Source of the DNA: Pelagibius marinus
GTDB lineage: Bacteria; Pseudomonadota; Alphaproteobacteria; Kiloniellales; Kiloniellaceae
NCBI RefSeq assembly: GCF_014925385.1
Contig: NZ_JACSDK010000003.1
Location: 310,001 to 374,000 of the forward strand
Direction: 5' to 3'
DNA length: 64,000 nucleotides
Shown here in pieces: positions 33,669-41,115 of the stretch. The translations under genes were made by a program, and so were the position numbers. Position 1 is the first letter of the stretch, and the number at the start of each line of letters is the position of its first letter. The notes under the pieces were generated by a model. It was not told the DNA's origin. It was given only the letters and a program-made list of their open reading frames with translations, and did no database searches.

Positions 33669-34301
33669 ATGTCCAAGTTTCGTTTTGCCGCTCTGGCCGC
33701 TGGTCTGTTCTGCGCGCTGCCGGCGGCGATGACGGCAGCGGCGCCGGCCCAGGCGCAGGCCGCCCTCAACGCCTTGCAGGCGATCAACGACAAGATCGAT
33801 GCCCAGGTGGTGCCCTTCAAGGTGGTCATCCCCGGCGGCCTTTGCGACAGCGCCGGGCAGGGCACCTCGACGGCGGAGATTGTCATCGACAGCGACGGCG
33901 CCGAGGGCGAGTTCGTCGTCACCAGCATCATCTTCGGCACGACGGTGCCGGGCGTGCCGCTGACGGGCTTCGAGGCTTTCTCAATCAATCACCTGGAAGT
34001 CGACGGCGACCGCTTCTATATCCGCAGCGGCAATCTGCTGGGGCCGACCGACGGGTCCGGCGTCTACGAGGCGACCGATATCATGGGTACGCCGTCGCGG
34101 CGCAACGGCGACAGCGAGGCGCCGCTCGCCGGCGGTAACTTCCCGCATCAGATCGTCGCGCAGAGCAACGACACCGACGATATCCACATCAACTTCTTCT
34201 GCAGTTCCGACGACGACGATCTCAGCTTCGCCAATATCCTGGTCGCCGGCTGGAAGCGCCCGGCCGACACCATCACGGTGACCTACACGCCGGGGAACTG
34301 A
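33669..34301 (+). CDS. Secreted protein of unknown function
   Basis: 210 residues with a Sec signal peptide (basic start, hydrophobic LAAGLFCALPAAMTAAAPAQAQA, cleavage near residue 30). The mature part is acidic and beta-rich (EIVIDSDGAEGEFVVTSIIF), with two cysteines that could form a disulfide. GGGAGA precedes the ATG. No enzyme motif. Probably periplasmic or extracellular. Confidence 0.75.
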   Translation: MSKFRFAALAAGLFCALPAAMTAAAPAQAQAALNALQAINDKIDAQVVPFKVVIPGGLCDSAGQGTSTAEIVIDSDGAEGEFVVTSIIFGTTVPGVPLTGFEAFSINHLEVDGDRFYIRSGNLLGPTDGSGVYEATDIMGTPSRRNGDSEAPLAGGNFPHQIVAQSNDTDDIHINFFCSSDDDDLSFANILVAGWKRPADTITVTYTPGN

Positions 34302-34326
34302 CGGGCGGCGCTGCGCTGCCTGAATG

Positions 34327-34363
34327 AAAAACCCCTCCTGCGGTGCGCGCAGGAGGGGTTTTT
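34327..34363. terminator. Bidirectional terminator
   Basis: AAAAACCCCTCCTGCG pairs with CGCAGGAGGGGTTTTT over 16 bases with flanking A and T runs. It serves the secreted-protein gene on the plus strand and trcR on the minus strand. Confidence 0.95.
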
Positions 34364-34383
34364 CACTTCCAATGCCCTGGATA

Positions 34384-35034
34384 TCAGCCGCCGCTCTTGG
34401 GCAGGCCGAAGTTCTCCAGCGAGAAGGGGTTGTCCGGATCGCCGGCGGGCTCGGGCGCGGGGGCCTCTTCCTGCTCGTACTCCGGCTTGGGCAGGGTGAT
34501 GCCGGCCTTCTCGGCCGCCTTGCGGGCCTTCTCCACCGCCACGTTCAGGTCGCCCTGGCTGCACAGGCCCAGCAGTACCGGATCGCGCGGGCGGATGTTC
34601 GGTGAGTTCCAGTGGGTGCGCTCGCGCACCGCCTGGATGGTGGTCTTGGTGGTGCCGATCAGGCGGGCGATCTGGGAATCCTTCAGCTCCGGGTGATGGC
34701 GCACCAGCCAGGCGATGCCGTCGGGCTTGTCCTGGCGCTTGGCCACCGGCGTGTAGCGCGGGCCCTTGGTGCGCTTGGACGGCTGCGGCAGGGTGGTCTT
34801 GGCCATGACCAGCCGCGCCGAGGGATCGCCCTCGCAGCGCTGGATCTCCTCGCGGGTCAACTCGCCGCTGGTGATCGGGTCCATGCCCTGGATCCCCACG
34901 GCCACCTCGCCGTCGGCGATGCCCTGCACTTCCAGGGCATGCAAGCCGCAGAAATCGGCAACCTGCTCGAAGGTCAGGCCGGTATTGTCGATCAGCCAGA
35001 CGGCCGTCGCCTTCGGCATGAGCGGTAGTGACAT
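34384..35034 (-). CDS. trcR: Cell-cycle transcriptional regulator TrcR (DUF1013)
   Basis: 216 residues, highly conserved in alphaproteobacteria. The N-terminal half is FEQVADFCGLHALEVQGIAD then VGIQGMDPITSGELTREEI. A helix-turn-helix-like DSQIARLIGTTKTTIQAVR follows near 120-138, then ERTHWNSPNIRPRDPV. Caulobacter TrcR acts with CtrA-associated transcription. The C-terminal 40 residues are acidic and disordered. AAGGAGG lies 8 bases before the ATG. Monocistronic. Confidence 0.9.
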   Translation of the reverse strand: MSLPLMPKATAVWLIDNTGLTFEQVADFCGLHALEVQGIADGEVAVGIQGMDPITSGELTREEIQRCEGDPSARLVMAKTTLPQPSKRTKGPRYTPVAKRQDKPDGIAWLVRHHPELKDSQIARLIGTTKTTIQAVRERTHWNSPNIRPRDPVLLGLCSQGDLNVAVEKARKAAEKAGITLPKPEYEQEEAPAPEPAGDPDNPFSLENFGLPKSGG

Positions 35035-35227
35035 CAGATAATCCTCCTTCCTTCCGACCGGCGCAGTCCCCTGCGCCCGGCCGGCGGCACGTTATTCATG
35101 CCGACGTGGGAATACCCCCAATATAGGGCCCAGCCAAGCCGGAATAAAGCTCAGGCCGGTTGTTTGTCCTGAATTTCTCCCGTGGGAGCCCCGGCCAGCC
35201 GCAGAGGCGCGGAATCCCGCGATTTTT

Positions 35228-36232
35228 TTAGTCCAGCGTCAGGACGATCTTGCCGATGTGGCTGGAGGATTCCATCAGCTCGTGGGCCTTGGCGGCCTCG
35301 GCCAGGGGGAAGCTGGCGGCCATGACGGGGGCGATCTCTCCGGCCTCCAGCAGGGGCCAGGCCTTCGCCTTCAGGGCTTCGGCCAGGGCCGCCTTCACCG
35401 CCACAGGGCGCGCGCGCAGGGTCGAGCCGGTGATGGTCAGGCGCTTCATCATGACGGCGGCGAAGTTGACCTCCGCCTTGGGCCCGCCCAGGAAGGCGAT
35501 GAAGCTCAGCCGCCCGTCCGGGGCCATGGCCTTGATGTCGCGGGGGATGTAGCTGCCGCCGACCATGTCCAGGATGACGTCGACACCCTTGCCGCCGGTG
35601 GCTTCCTTGACCACCTCGACGAAGTCCTCCTCGCGGTAGTTGATGGCGCGGTCGGCGCCCAGGTCCTCGCAGGCCTTCACCTTCTCCGGCGAGCCGGCGG
35701 TGGCGAAGACGGTGCAGCCGAAGGCCTTGGCCAGCTGGATCGCCGTGGTGCCGATGCCCGAGGTGCCGCCGTGTACCAGGAAGCTTTCGCCGGGCTTGAG
35801 GGCGGAGCGGTCGAAGACGTTGACCCAGACGGTGAAGAAGGTCTCCGGCAGGGCCGCCGCCTGCTCCAGGGAATAACCCTTGGGGAGCGGCAGGCACTGG
35901 GGCGCCGGGGCCGCGCAGTACTCGGCATAGCCGCCGCCGGTCACCAGGGCGCAGACCCTGTCGCCGATCTTAGGCTCCGTCACACCGGCGCCCAGGGCGA
36001 CCACCTCGCCGGCGATCTCCAGGCCGGGGATGTCGGAGGCGCCCGGCGGCGGCGGATAGCTGCCCTGGCGCTGCAGGCAGTCCGGGCGGTTGACGCCGGC
36101 CGCGGCCACCTTGATCAGCACCTCGCCCTCGCCCGGCTGGGGGACCGGCCGCTCGGCCGGCTTCAGCACCTCCGGACCGCCGGCCTCGCTGATCTCGATC
36201 ACCTTCATCGTGGCGGGCAGGCTCTGGCTCAT
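35228..36232 (-). CDS. NAD(P)H-quinone oxidoreductase (zeta-crystallin type)
   Basis: 334-residue zinc-free MDR-family reductase. The N-terminal GroES-like domain carries AAGVNRPDCLQRQG and PGLEIAGEV. The Rossmann domain carries LVHGGTSGIGTTAIQLAKA and the conserved IDMVGG-like ILDMVGGSYI. It should reduce quinones or enals with NADPH. It is divergent from the DUF1192 gene, an arrangement common in alphaproteobacteria. AAGGAG lies 8 bases before the start. Confidence 0.9.
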   Translation of the reverse strand: MSQSLPATMKVIEISEAGGPEVLKPAERPVPQPGEGEVLIKVAAAGVNRPDCLQRQGSYPPPPGASDIPGLEIAGEVVALGAGVTEPKIGDRVCALVTGGGYAEYCAAPAPQCLPLPKGYSLEQAAALPETFFTVWVNVFDRSALKPGESFLVHGGTSGIGTTAIQLAKAFGCTVFATAGSPEKVKACEDLGADRAINYREEDFVEVVKEATGGKGVDVILDMVGGSYIPRDIKAMAPDGRLSFIAFLGGPKAEVNFAAVMMKRLTITGSTLRARPVAVKAALAEALKAKAWPLLEAGEIAPVMAASFPLAEAAKAHELMESSSHIGKIVLTLD

Positions 36233-36415
36233 GGGGGCGGCTCCTTGGCTTTAAGGTCTTGCGGTGCGGGGGAAGAATCGCCTTCCTGGAGGTGAGTTAG
36301 TATAGTGCCGCCGGGAAAATGAAAAGGGGCCGGGCGGCCCCGAAGCCGCGCCGGTCTGATGGCAAGACCGGCGGAGAACTGCCGATTTGACTGCGAAAAC
36401 GGGAGGCTGTGACCC

Positions 36416-36598
36416 ATGGATGTGGATGACCTGGAGCCGCGCAAGCAGCAGCCCAAGCCGAAGGATCTGGAAAGCCTGGGCGTGGACGAGCTGGAGGAAT
36501 ACCTGGCCGAGCTGGAAGCAGAGGCCGAACGCGTGCGCGCGAAGATCGCGGCCAAGAAGAGCTACCTGAGCGGTGCCGACTCCCTCTTCAAGAGCTGA
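36416..36598 (+). CDS. DUF1192 family protein
   Basis: 60 residues, acidic-basic helical: DLESLGVDELEEYLAELEAE, then ERVRAKIAAKK and a short tail SGADSLFKS. This is the complete DUF1192 pattern. Function unknown. It overlaps the possible GTG start of the following sensor kinase by 26 bases. Confidence 0.88.
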   Translation: MDVDDLEPRKQQPKPKDLESLGVDELEEYLAELEAEAERVRAKIAAKKSYLSGADSLFKS

Positions 36599-38468
36599 GG
36601 CGGCCACAGGCCGCAGCCACCTGCGCACGGCCGTGCAGGTCGGCCTGGCGCTGGCCGCCTGCGCGCTGGTCGTCCTGCTGACGCGGACCTGGGCCGAGGA
36701 CCTGTTCCTGGAGCAGACCCGCGCCCGCGCGGCGGCCAAGCTGGACCTCTACGCCAGCAACCTCTCCGGGGCCCTGGCCAAGTACCAGGCGGTGCCGCGC
36801 CTGCTGGCCCTCAACGGCGACGTGGTGGCGCTGTTCCGCCGGGCCGGGGACCCGGAAGCCCAGGCGCGTGCCAACCTGCTGACCGCGACGATCAACGACC
36901 TGACCGGCGCCGAGGACACCTACCTCATGGACGCCCAGGGCATGACCTTCGCCGCCAGCAACTGGGACAGCGAGCGCCCCTTCGTCGGGCACAACTTCAG
37001 CTACCGGCCCTACTTCCAGCAGGCCATGGAGGGCCGCCTGGGGCGCTACTTCGCGCTCGGCACCACCTCCGGCAAGCGCGGCTACTACTTCGCCTCGCGG
37101 GTCTCCGCCCCTAAGGCCGAGGGGGGCGAGGCGCTGGGCGCCGTGGTGGTGAAGGTCAGCCTGGACGACATCGAGGCCGCCTGGACCGCCAGCGAGGAAG
37201 ACGTCATCGTCACCGACCCCTACGGCGTGATCTTCATCGCCAGCCAGCCGGACTGGCGCTTCCGCAGCCTGGCGCCCCTCGACGACGCGGCGCTGAAGGC
37301 CATCGCCGAGAACCGGCGCTACGAGTCGGTGGACCTGCGCCCGCTGGAACTGGAACGCCGCGCGCTCGGCTCCACCGGGGCCGAACTGCTCACCTTCACC
37401 GGCCAGGCGGCGCCGGAGGCCGGGGCCGAGTACATCATGGTCGACGAGGAGATGCCGGAGGCGGGCTGGACCCTGCACGTCCTGGCCTCCACCCAGCTGG
37501 CGCGATCCCAGACCGTCACGGCGATGGTGGTGGCGGCGCTGGCCTGCGCCATCACCCTGCTGATCGCCACCCTGATCCTGCAGCGCCGCAGCCGCTTCAT
37601 CGAGCGCATCGAATACCAGCGCCGCGCCTCGGTGGAACTGGAACACCGGGTCGAGGAGCGCACCGCCGACCTGACCGAGGCCAATGTCCAGCTGGAGCGC
37701 GAGATCGCCGAGCGCCAGGCCGCGGAGGCCGAGCTGCGCCAGGCCCAGGACGACCTGATCCAGGCCGGCAAGCTGGCGGCCCTGGGCCAGATGTCGGCGG
37801 CCCTCAGCCACGAGTTCAACCAGCCCCTGGCGGCCATCCGCTCCTACGCCGACAACGCCCAGCTGCTCATCGAACGCAACCGCGAGGCCGAGGCCTGCGG
37901 CAACCTGAAGCTCATCAAGGACCTGACCGCGCGCATGGCGGAGATCAGCAAGCACCTCATGACCTTCGCGCGCAAGCCGCGCAGCGAGCTCAGGCCCGTG
38001 GTGCTGGCGGAGGTGCTGGACGACACCCTGGATTTCCTGCGCATCCGCCTGGAGCGGGCCGGCGCCGAGGTCACGCTCGACCAGCCCGACTGCGGCCTGA
38101 CGGTGCGGGCGGGGCGCGTGCGCCTGCAATCGGTGATCCTGAACCTCGTCTCCAACGCCCTCGACGCCATGCAGGGGCAGGCGGCGCCGAAGCTGGAGAT
38201 CACGGTAGCCGAAGTGGGCGAGCGGGTGACGATCACCCTGCGCGACCATGGTCCGGGCATTCCCGCCGGGCAGATCGGGCGTATCTTCGATCCCTTCTTC
38301 ACCACCAAGGAAGTGGGTGAAGGGCTCGGCCTGGGACTCTCCATCTCCTACAACATCATGAAGGACTTCGACGGCACCCTGCGCGCCGAGAACCATCCCG
38401 AAGGCGGGGCGGTCTTCATCATCGACCTGCCGCTGCTGCCGGCCGCGGCTTTGAGGGTCTCCGCGTGA
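36573..38468 (+). CDS. dctB: C4-dicarboxylate sensor histidine kinase DctB
   Basis: Up to 631 residues. TM1 near 24-40, a periplasmic double-Cache sensor (FVGHNFSYRPYFQQAMEGRLGRYFALG), and TM2 near 315-340. A coiled coil is followed by HisKA with phospho-acceptor His413 (ALSHEFNQPLAAIRSYADNA), and HATPase with NLVSNALDAM, DHGPGI and GLGLGLSI. Tandem Cache plus HEFNQPL is the DctB pattern. It should sense a C4-dicarboxylate or related acid and phosphorylate DctD. The start is either the GTG at 36573, inside the DUF1192 gene, or the GTG at 36633. Overlaps dctD by 4 bases. Confidence 0.9.
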   Translation: MPTPSSRAEAATGRSHLRTAVQVGLALAACALVVLLTRTWAEDLFLEQTRARAAAKLDLYASNLSGALAKYQAVPRLLALNGDVVALFRRAGDPEAQARANLLTATINDLTGAEDTYLMDAQGMTFAASNWDSERPFVGHNFSYRPYFQQAMEGRLGRYFALGTTSGKRGYYFASRVSAPKAEGGEALGAVVVKVSLDDIEAAWTASEEDVIVTDPYGVIFIASQPDWRFRSLAPLDDAALKAIAENRRYESVDLRPLELERRALGSTGAELLTFTGQAAPEAGAEYIMVDEEMPEAGWTLHVLASTQLARSQTVTAMVVAALACAITLLIATLILQRRSRFIERIEYQRRASVELEHRVEERTADLTEANVQLEREIAERQAAEAELRQAQDDLIQAGKLAALGQMSAALSHEFNQPLAAIRSYADNAQLLIERNREAEACGNLKLIKDLTARMAEISKHLMTFARKPRSELRPVVLAEVLDDTLDFLRIRLERAGAEVTLDQPDCGLTVRAGRVRLQSVILNLVSNALDAMQGQAAPKLEITVAEVGERVTITLRDHGPGIPAGQIGRIFDPFFTTKEVGEGLGLGLSISYNIMKDFDGTLRAENHPEGGAVFIIDLPLLPAAALRVSA

Positions 38469-39832
38469 GCATGGAGGAAGGTCAGGTCCTCTTCGTCGAC
38501 GACGAGGAACCCCTGCGCCACGCGGTGCAGCAGGGCCTGGAGCTCTGCGGCCACAAGACCACCTGCTTCGCCGCGGCCCGCCAGGCCGAGGCGCGCCTCA
38601 GCCGAACCCTCTACGGCGTGCTGGTCACCGACATCAAGATGCCCGACATGGACGGCCTCGCCCTGCTGCGCCGGGCGCTGGAGATCGACCCGGCCCTGCC
38701 GGTGGTGCTGGTGACCGGCCACGGCGACGTGCCCCTGGCGGTGGAGGCCATGCGCGCCGGCGCCTACGACTTCATCGAGAAGCCCTTCGACACCTCGCAC
38801 CTGGCCAGCGTCGTGGCGCGGGCGCTGCAGACCCGCCGCCTGGTGCTGGAGAACCGCGTGCTGCGCCAGGAACTGGAGGAAAGCCGCGCCGGGCTGGAGG
38901 CCCGCCTGGTCGGCCGCAGCCCCGCCATGGAGCGGCTGCGCGGCCAGGTGAAGGCCCTGGCCGACACCGACGCCGACGTGCTGGTGGTGGGGGAGACCGG
39001 CAGCGGCAAGGAGGTCGTGGCCCGCGCCCTGCACGACTTCGGCGCCCGCAGCAAGGGCCCCTTCGTCGCCATCAACTGCGGCGCCGTGCCCGCCGACATC
39101 ATCGAGAGCGAGCTCTTCGGCCACGTCGCCGGCGCCTTCACCGGCGCCCAGAAGGCGCGCACCGGCAAGCTGGAGTTCGCCGACGGCGGCACCGTGCTGC
39201 TGGACGAGATCGAGTCCATGCCGCCCGATCTGCAGGTGAAGCTGCTGCGCGCCATCGAGACCCGCAGCATCGAGCGCCTGGGCTCCAACACCCCGGTGCC
39301 GCTCGACATCCGCTTCGTGGCGGCCAGCAAGGCCGACCTGGCCGAGGCCTGCCGCGAAGGCCGCTTCCGCGAGGATCTCTACTACCGTCTCAACGTGGTC
39401 TCGCTGACCATCCCGCCGCTGCGCGAACGGCGCGAGGACATTCCGCTGCTGTTTCATCACCTGGCGCGCGAGGCGCGGGCGCGCTACCGCCGCGAGATCC
39501 CGGAGCTCGACGGCGCGCTGCTGGCGGCGCTCGCCTCCTATGACTGGCCCGGCAACGTGCGCGAGCTGAGGAATGCCGCCGACCGCTTCGTGCTGGGCCT
39601 GGAGGACGTGGTGCCCGGCCTCTCCGCGGCGGCGGTGGGCCCCGCCGAAGGGCCGCTGCCGGAGCGCCTGGAGGCAGTCGAAAAATCGATCCTGGAGGCC
39701 GAGCTGCGCCGCCACAACGGCAGCCTCAAGGCCACCTACGAGGCCCTCGGCCTGTCGCGCAAGACCCTCTACGACAAGCTGCAGCGCCACGGCCTGAAGC
39801 GCGAGGACTTCGTGGGGAGCGAGGAAGGCTAG
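38465..39832 (+). CDS. dctD: Sigma54-dependent response regulator DctD
   Basis: 455 residues: receiver (phospho-acceptor Asp56 in VTDIKMPDMDG), AAA+ sigma54 activation domain with Walker A GETGSGKE (176-183) and the sigma54-contact loop GAFTGA (223-228), and a C-terminal Fis-type helix-turn-helix (LKATYEALGLSRKTLYDKL). GTG start overlapping the dctB stop (GTGA). The likely target is the -24/-12 promoter at 46135 before dctPQM. Convergent with the TPR gene, with a 4-base overlap of stop codons. Confidence 0.94.
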   Translation: MSMEEGQVLFVDDEEPLRHAVQQGLELCGHKTTCFAAARQAEARLSRTLYGVLVTDIKMPDMDGLALLRRALEIDPALPVVLVTGHGDVPLAVEAMRAGAYDFIEKPFDTSHLASVVARALQTRRLVLENRVLRQELEESRAGLEARLVGRSPAMERLRGQVKALADTDADVLVVGETGSGKEVVARALHDFGARSKGPFVAINCGAVPADIIESELFGHVAGAFTGAQKARTGKLEFADGGTVLLDEIESMPPDLQVKLLRAIETRSIERLGSNTPVPLDIRFVAASKADLAEACREGRFREDLYYRLNVVSLTIPPLRERREDIPLLFHHLAREARARYRREIPELDGALLAALASYDWPGNVRELRNAADRFVLGLEDVVPGLSAAAVGPAEGPLPERLEAVEKSILEAELRRHNGSLKATYEALGLSRKTLYDKLQRHGLKREDFVGSEEG

Positions 39833-41112
39833 TCCGTGTTGCCGGCCCGGGAAGCTGCCTCGATAAGCATCGCCCGGAAGCCGTCCAGATCCTGGCGGCG
39901 GGCGGGGTAGCGGTCCTTCAGAAAGGCGATCTCTGCCTGCATCAGCTTGGACACCTGCGGTAGGAAGCGCGGCGCGGCGGCCCAGTCCTGAATCAAAGCG
40001 CGAGCCTCCTGCTTACGGCCCAGCAGGGCCGCCGAAAGCCCTGCCGATACATCGAGGAAGGCGAGCTTCTCCTCGCGCGCCGAAAGGGTCTCCGTCGTAT
40101 CCGCGATCACGATCAGCCAGCCGGGGTCGTTCTTGCCGCCCTTGGTGAAGAGGCGGTTTCTGTTCTCCTCCGTCGCCAGGTAAGCCCTGGTCTGGCGCAG
40201 GGCGTTATAGCTCTCGGCGTAGCGCTCTTCGGCGCGCAGCGTCAGGCAGAGTTCCGCAATGGGCGCGAGGCGGTCGGGATCCAGCCTGGCCACCTCCAGG
40301 AAGAAGGTGATGGCGTCCTCGTGCCTGGCGACGAGCCGCAGCGCCGAGGCGAGGTTCGCCAGGTAGTCCGGGTTTTCCGGGTAAAGCTCGTGGGCGCGCC
40401 GGTAGCGCGCCTCCGCGCCGGCGAAATCGCCGGCATCGTAGGCGATGTGACCCAGGCCCAAGACCGCGTGCGCAAGGGTCGGGCGCGCCGCCAGCGCGGC
40501 GTCGTAGGCCGAGGTGGCCGCGGAGGAATCGCCGGACCAGCGATAGAAGTCGCCCAGGTAGGCCAGAACATGGGGATCGTGGACTTGGGGCTCGGAGGAA
40601 GCATCAGAGTCCGCCGCCGTTTCGCCGAAGAGGGAGACTACGCGCGTCTTGAAAACGCTGGGGCTGTATTCCGCGAAGGCGTCCTGCTTGAAGAGTTCGG
40701 CCGTCCTGATGGCAAGCGCGGCAGGGATGCTGTCCACGGAGATCACCTGTGCGGCCTTGAACTCGGCGAGGGCGTCGTCCTGCAGCCCCTGGTCCAGCAG
40801 TTTGTAGCCCAGTTCCAGGTGCCGCCGCGTCAGGTCCTCCCGGTACTCGTGCATCCGCAGCTCGGCGGAGACCTTCCGGTCCTCGGCGGCGATCTTCTTG
40901 AAGTAGTAGAGGGGAGAGGCGCCCTCGTAGGCGATGGCGCCGAAGAAGCTGACGGCGGAGAGCAGCAGGACGGTAAGCGGCCAGTTGGTCAGGAAGAACC
41001 CGCCGACTTTGACGAGCCCGCTCCTGGCGGGCGCCTCATCGGCTTTGGTCTCTGTGGCGGCTGCGACGATCCGGGCGATCTGTTCGATTTCTTCCTCGGA
41101 CAGCTTGGACAT
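39829..41112 (-). CDS. Membrane-anchored TPR protein (partner of caspase-like protein)
   Basis: 427 residues. A short N-terminal cytoplasmic segment (KLSEEEIEQIARIVAAA) is followed by one TM helix (about 37-60, NWPLTVLLLSAVSFFGAIAY). A large domain follows with TPR-like repeats at about 170-320, including a LGLGHIAYDAGDFAGAEARY repeat. Orientation suggests the TPR region is periplasmic. It starts 3 bases after the stop of the WD40-caspase gene, so the pair are co-translated and probably interact. Confidence 0.8.
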   Translation of the reverse strand: MSKLSEEEIEQIARIVAAATETKADEAPARSGLVKVGGFFLTNWPLTVLLLSAVSFFGAIAYEGASPLYYFKKIAAEDRKVSAELRMHEYREDLTRRHLELGYKLLDQGLQDDALAEFKAAQVISVDSIPAALAIRTAELFKQDAFAEYSPSVFKTRVVSLFGETAADSDASSEPQVHDPHVLAYLGDFYRWSGDSSAATSAYDAALAARPTLAHAVLGLGHIAYDAGDFAGAEARYRRAHELYPENPDYLANLASALRLVARHEDAITFFLEVARLDPDRLAPIAELCLTLRAEERYAESYNALRQTRAYLATEENRNRLFTKGGKNDPGWLIVIADTTETLSAREEKLAFLDVSAGLSAALLGRKQEARALIQDWAAAPRFLPQVSKLMQAEIAFLKDRYPARRQDLDGFRAMLIEAASRAGNTD

Positions 41113-41115
41113 CGC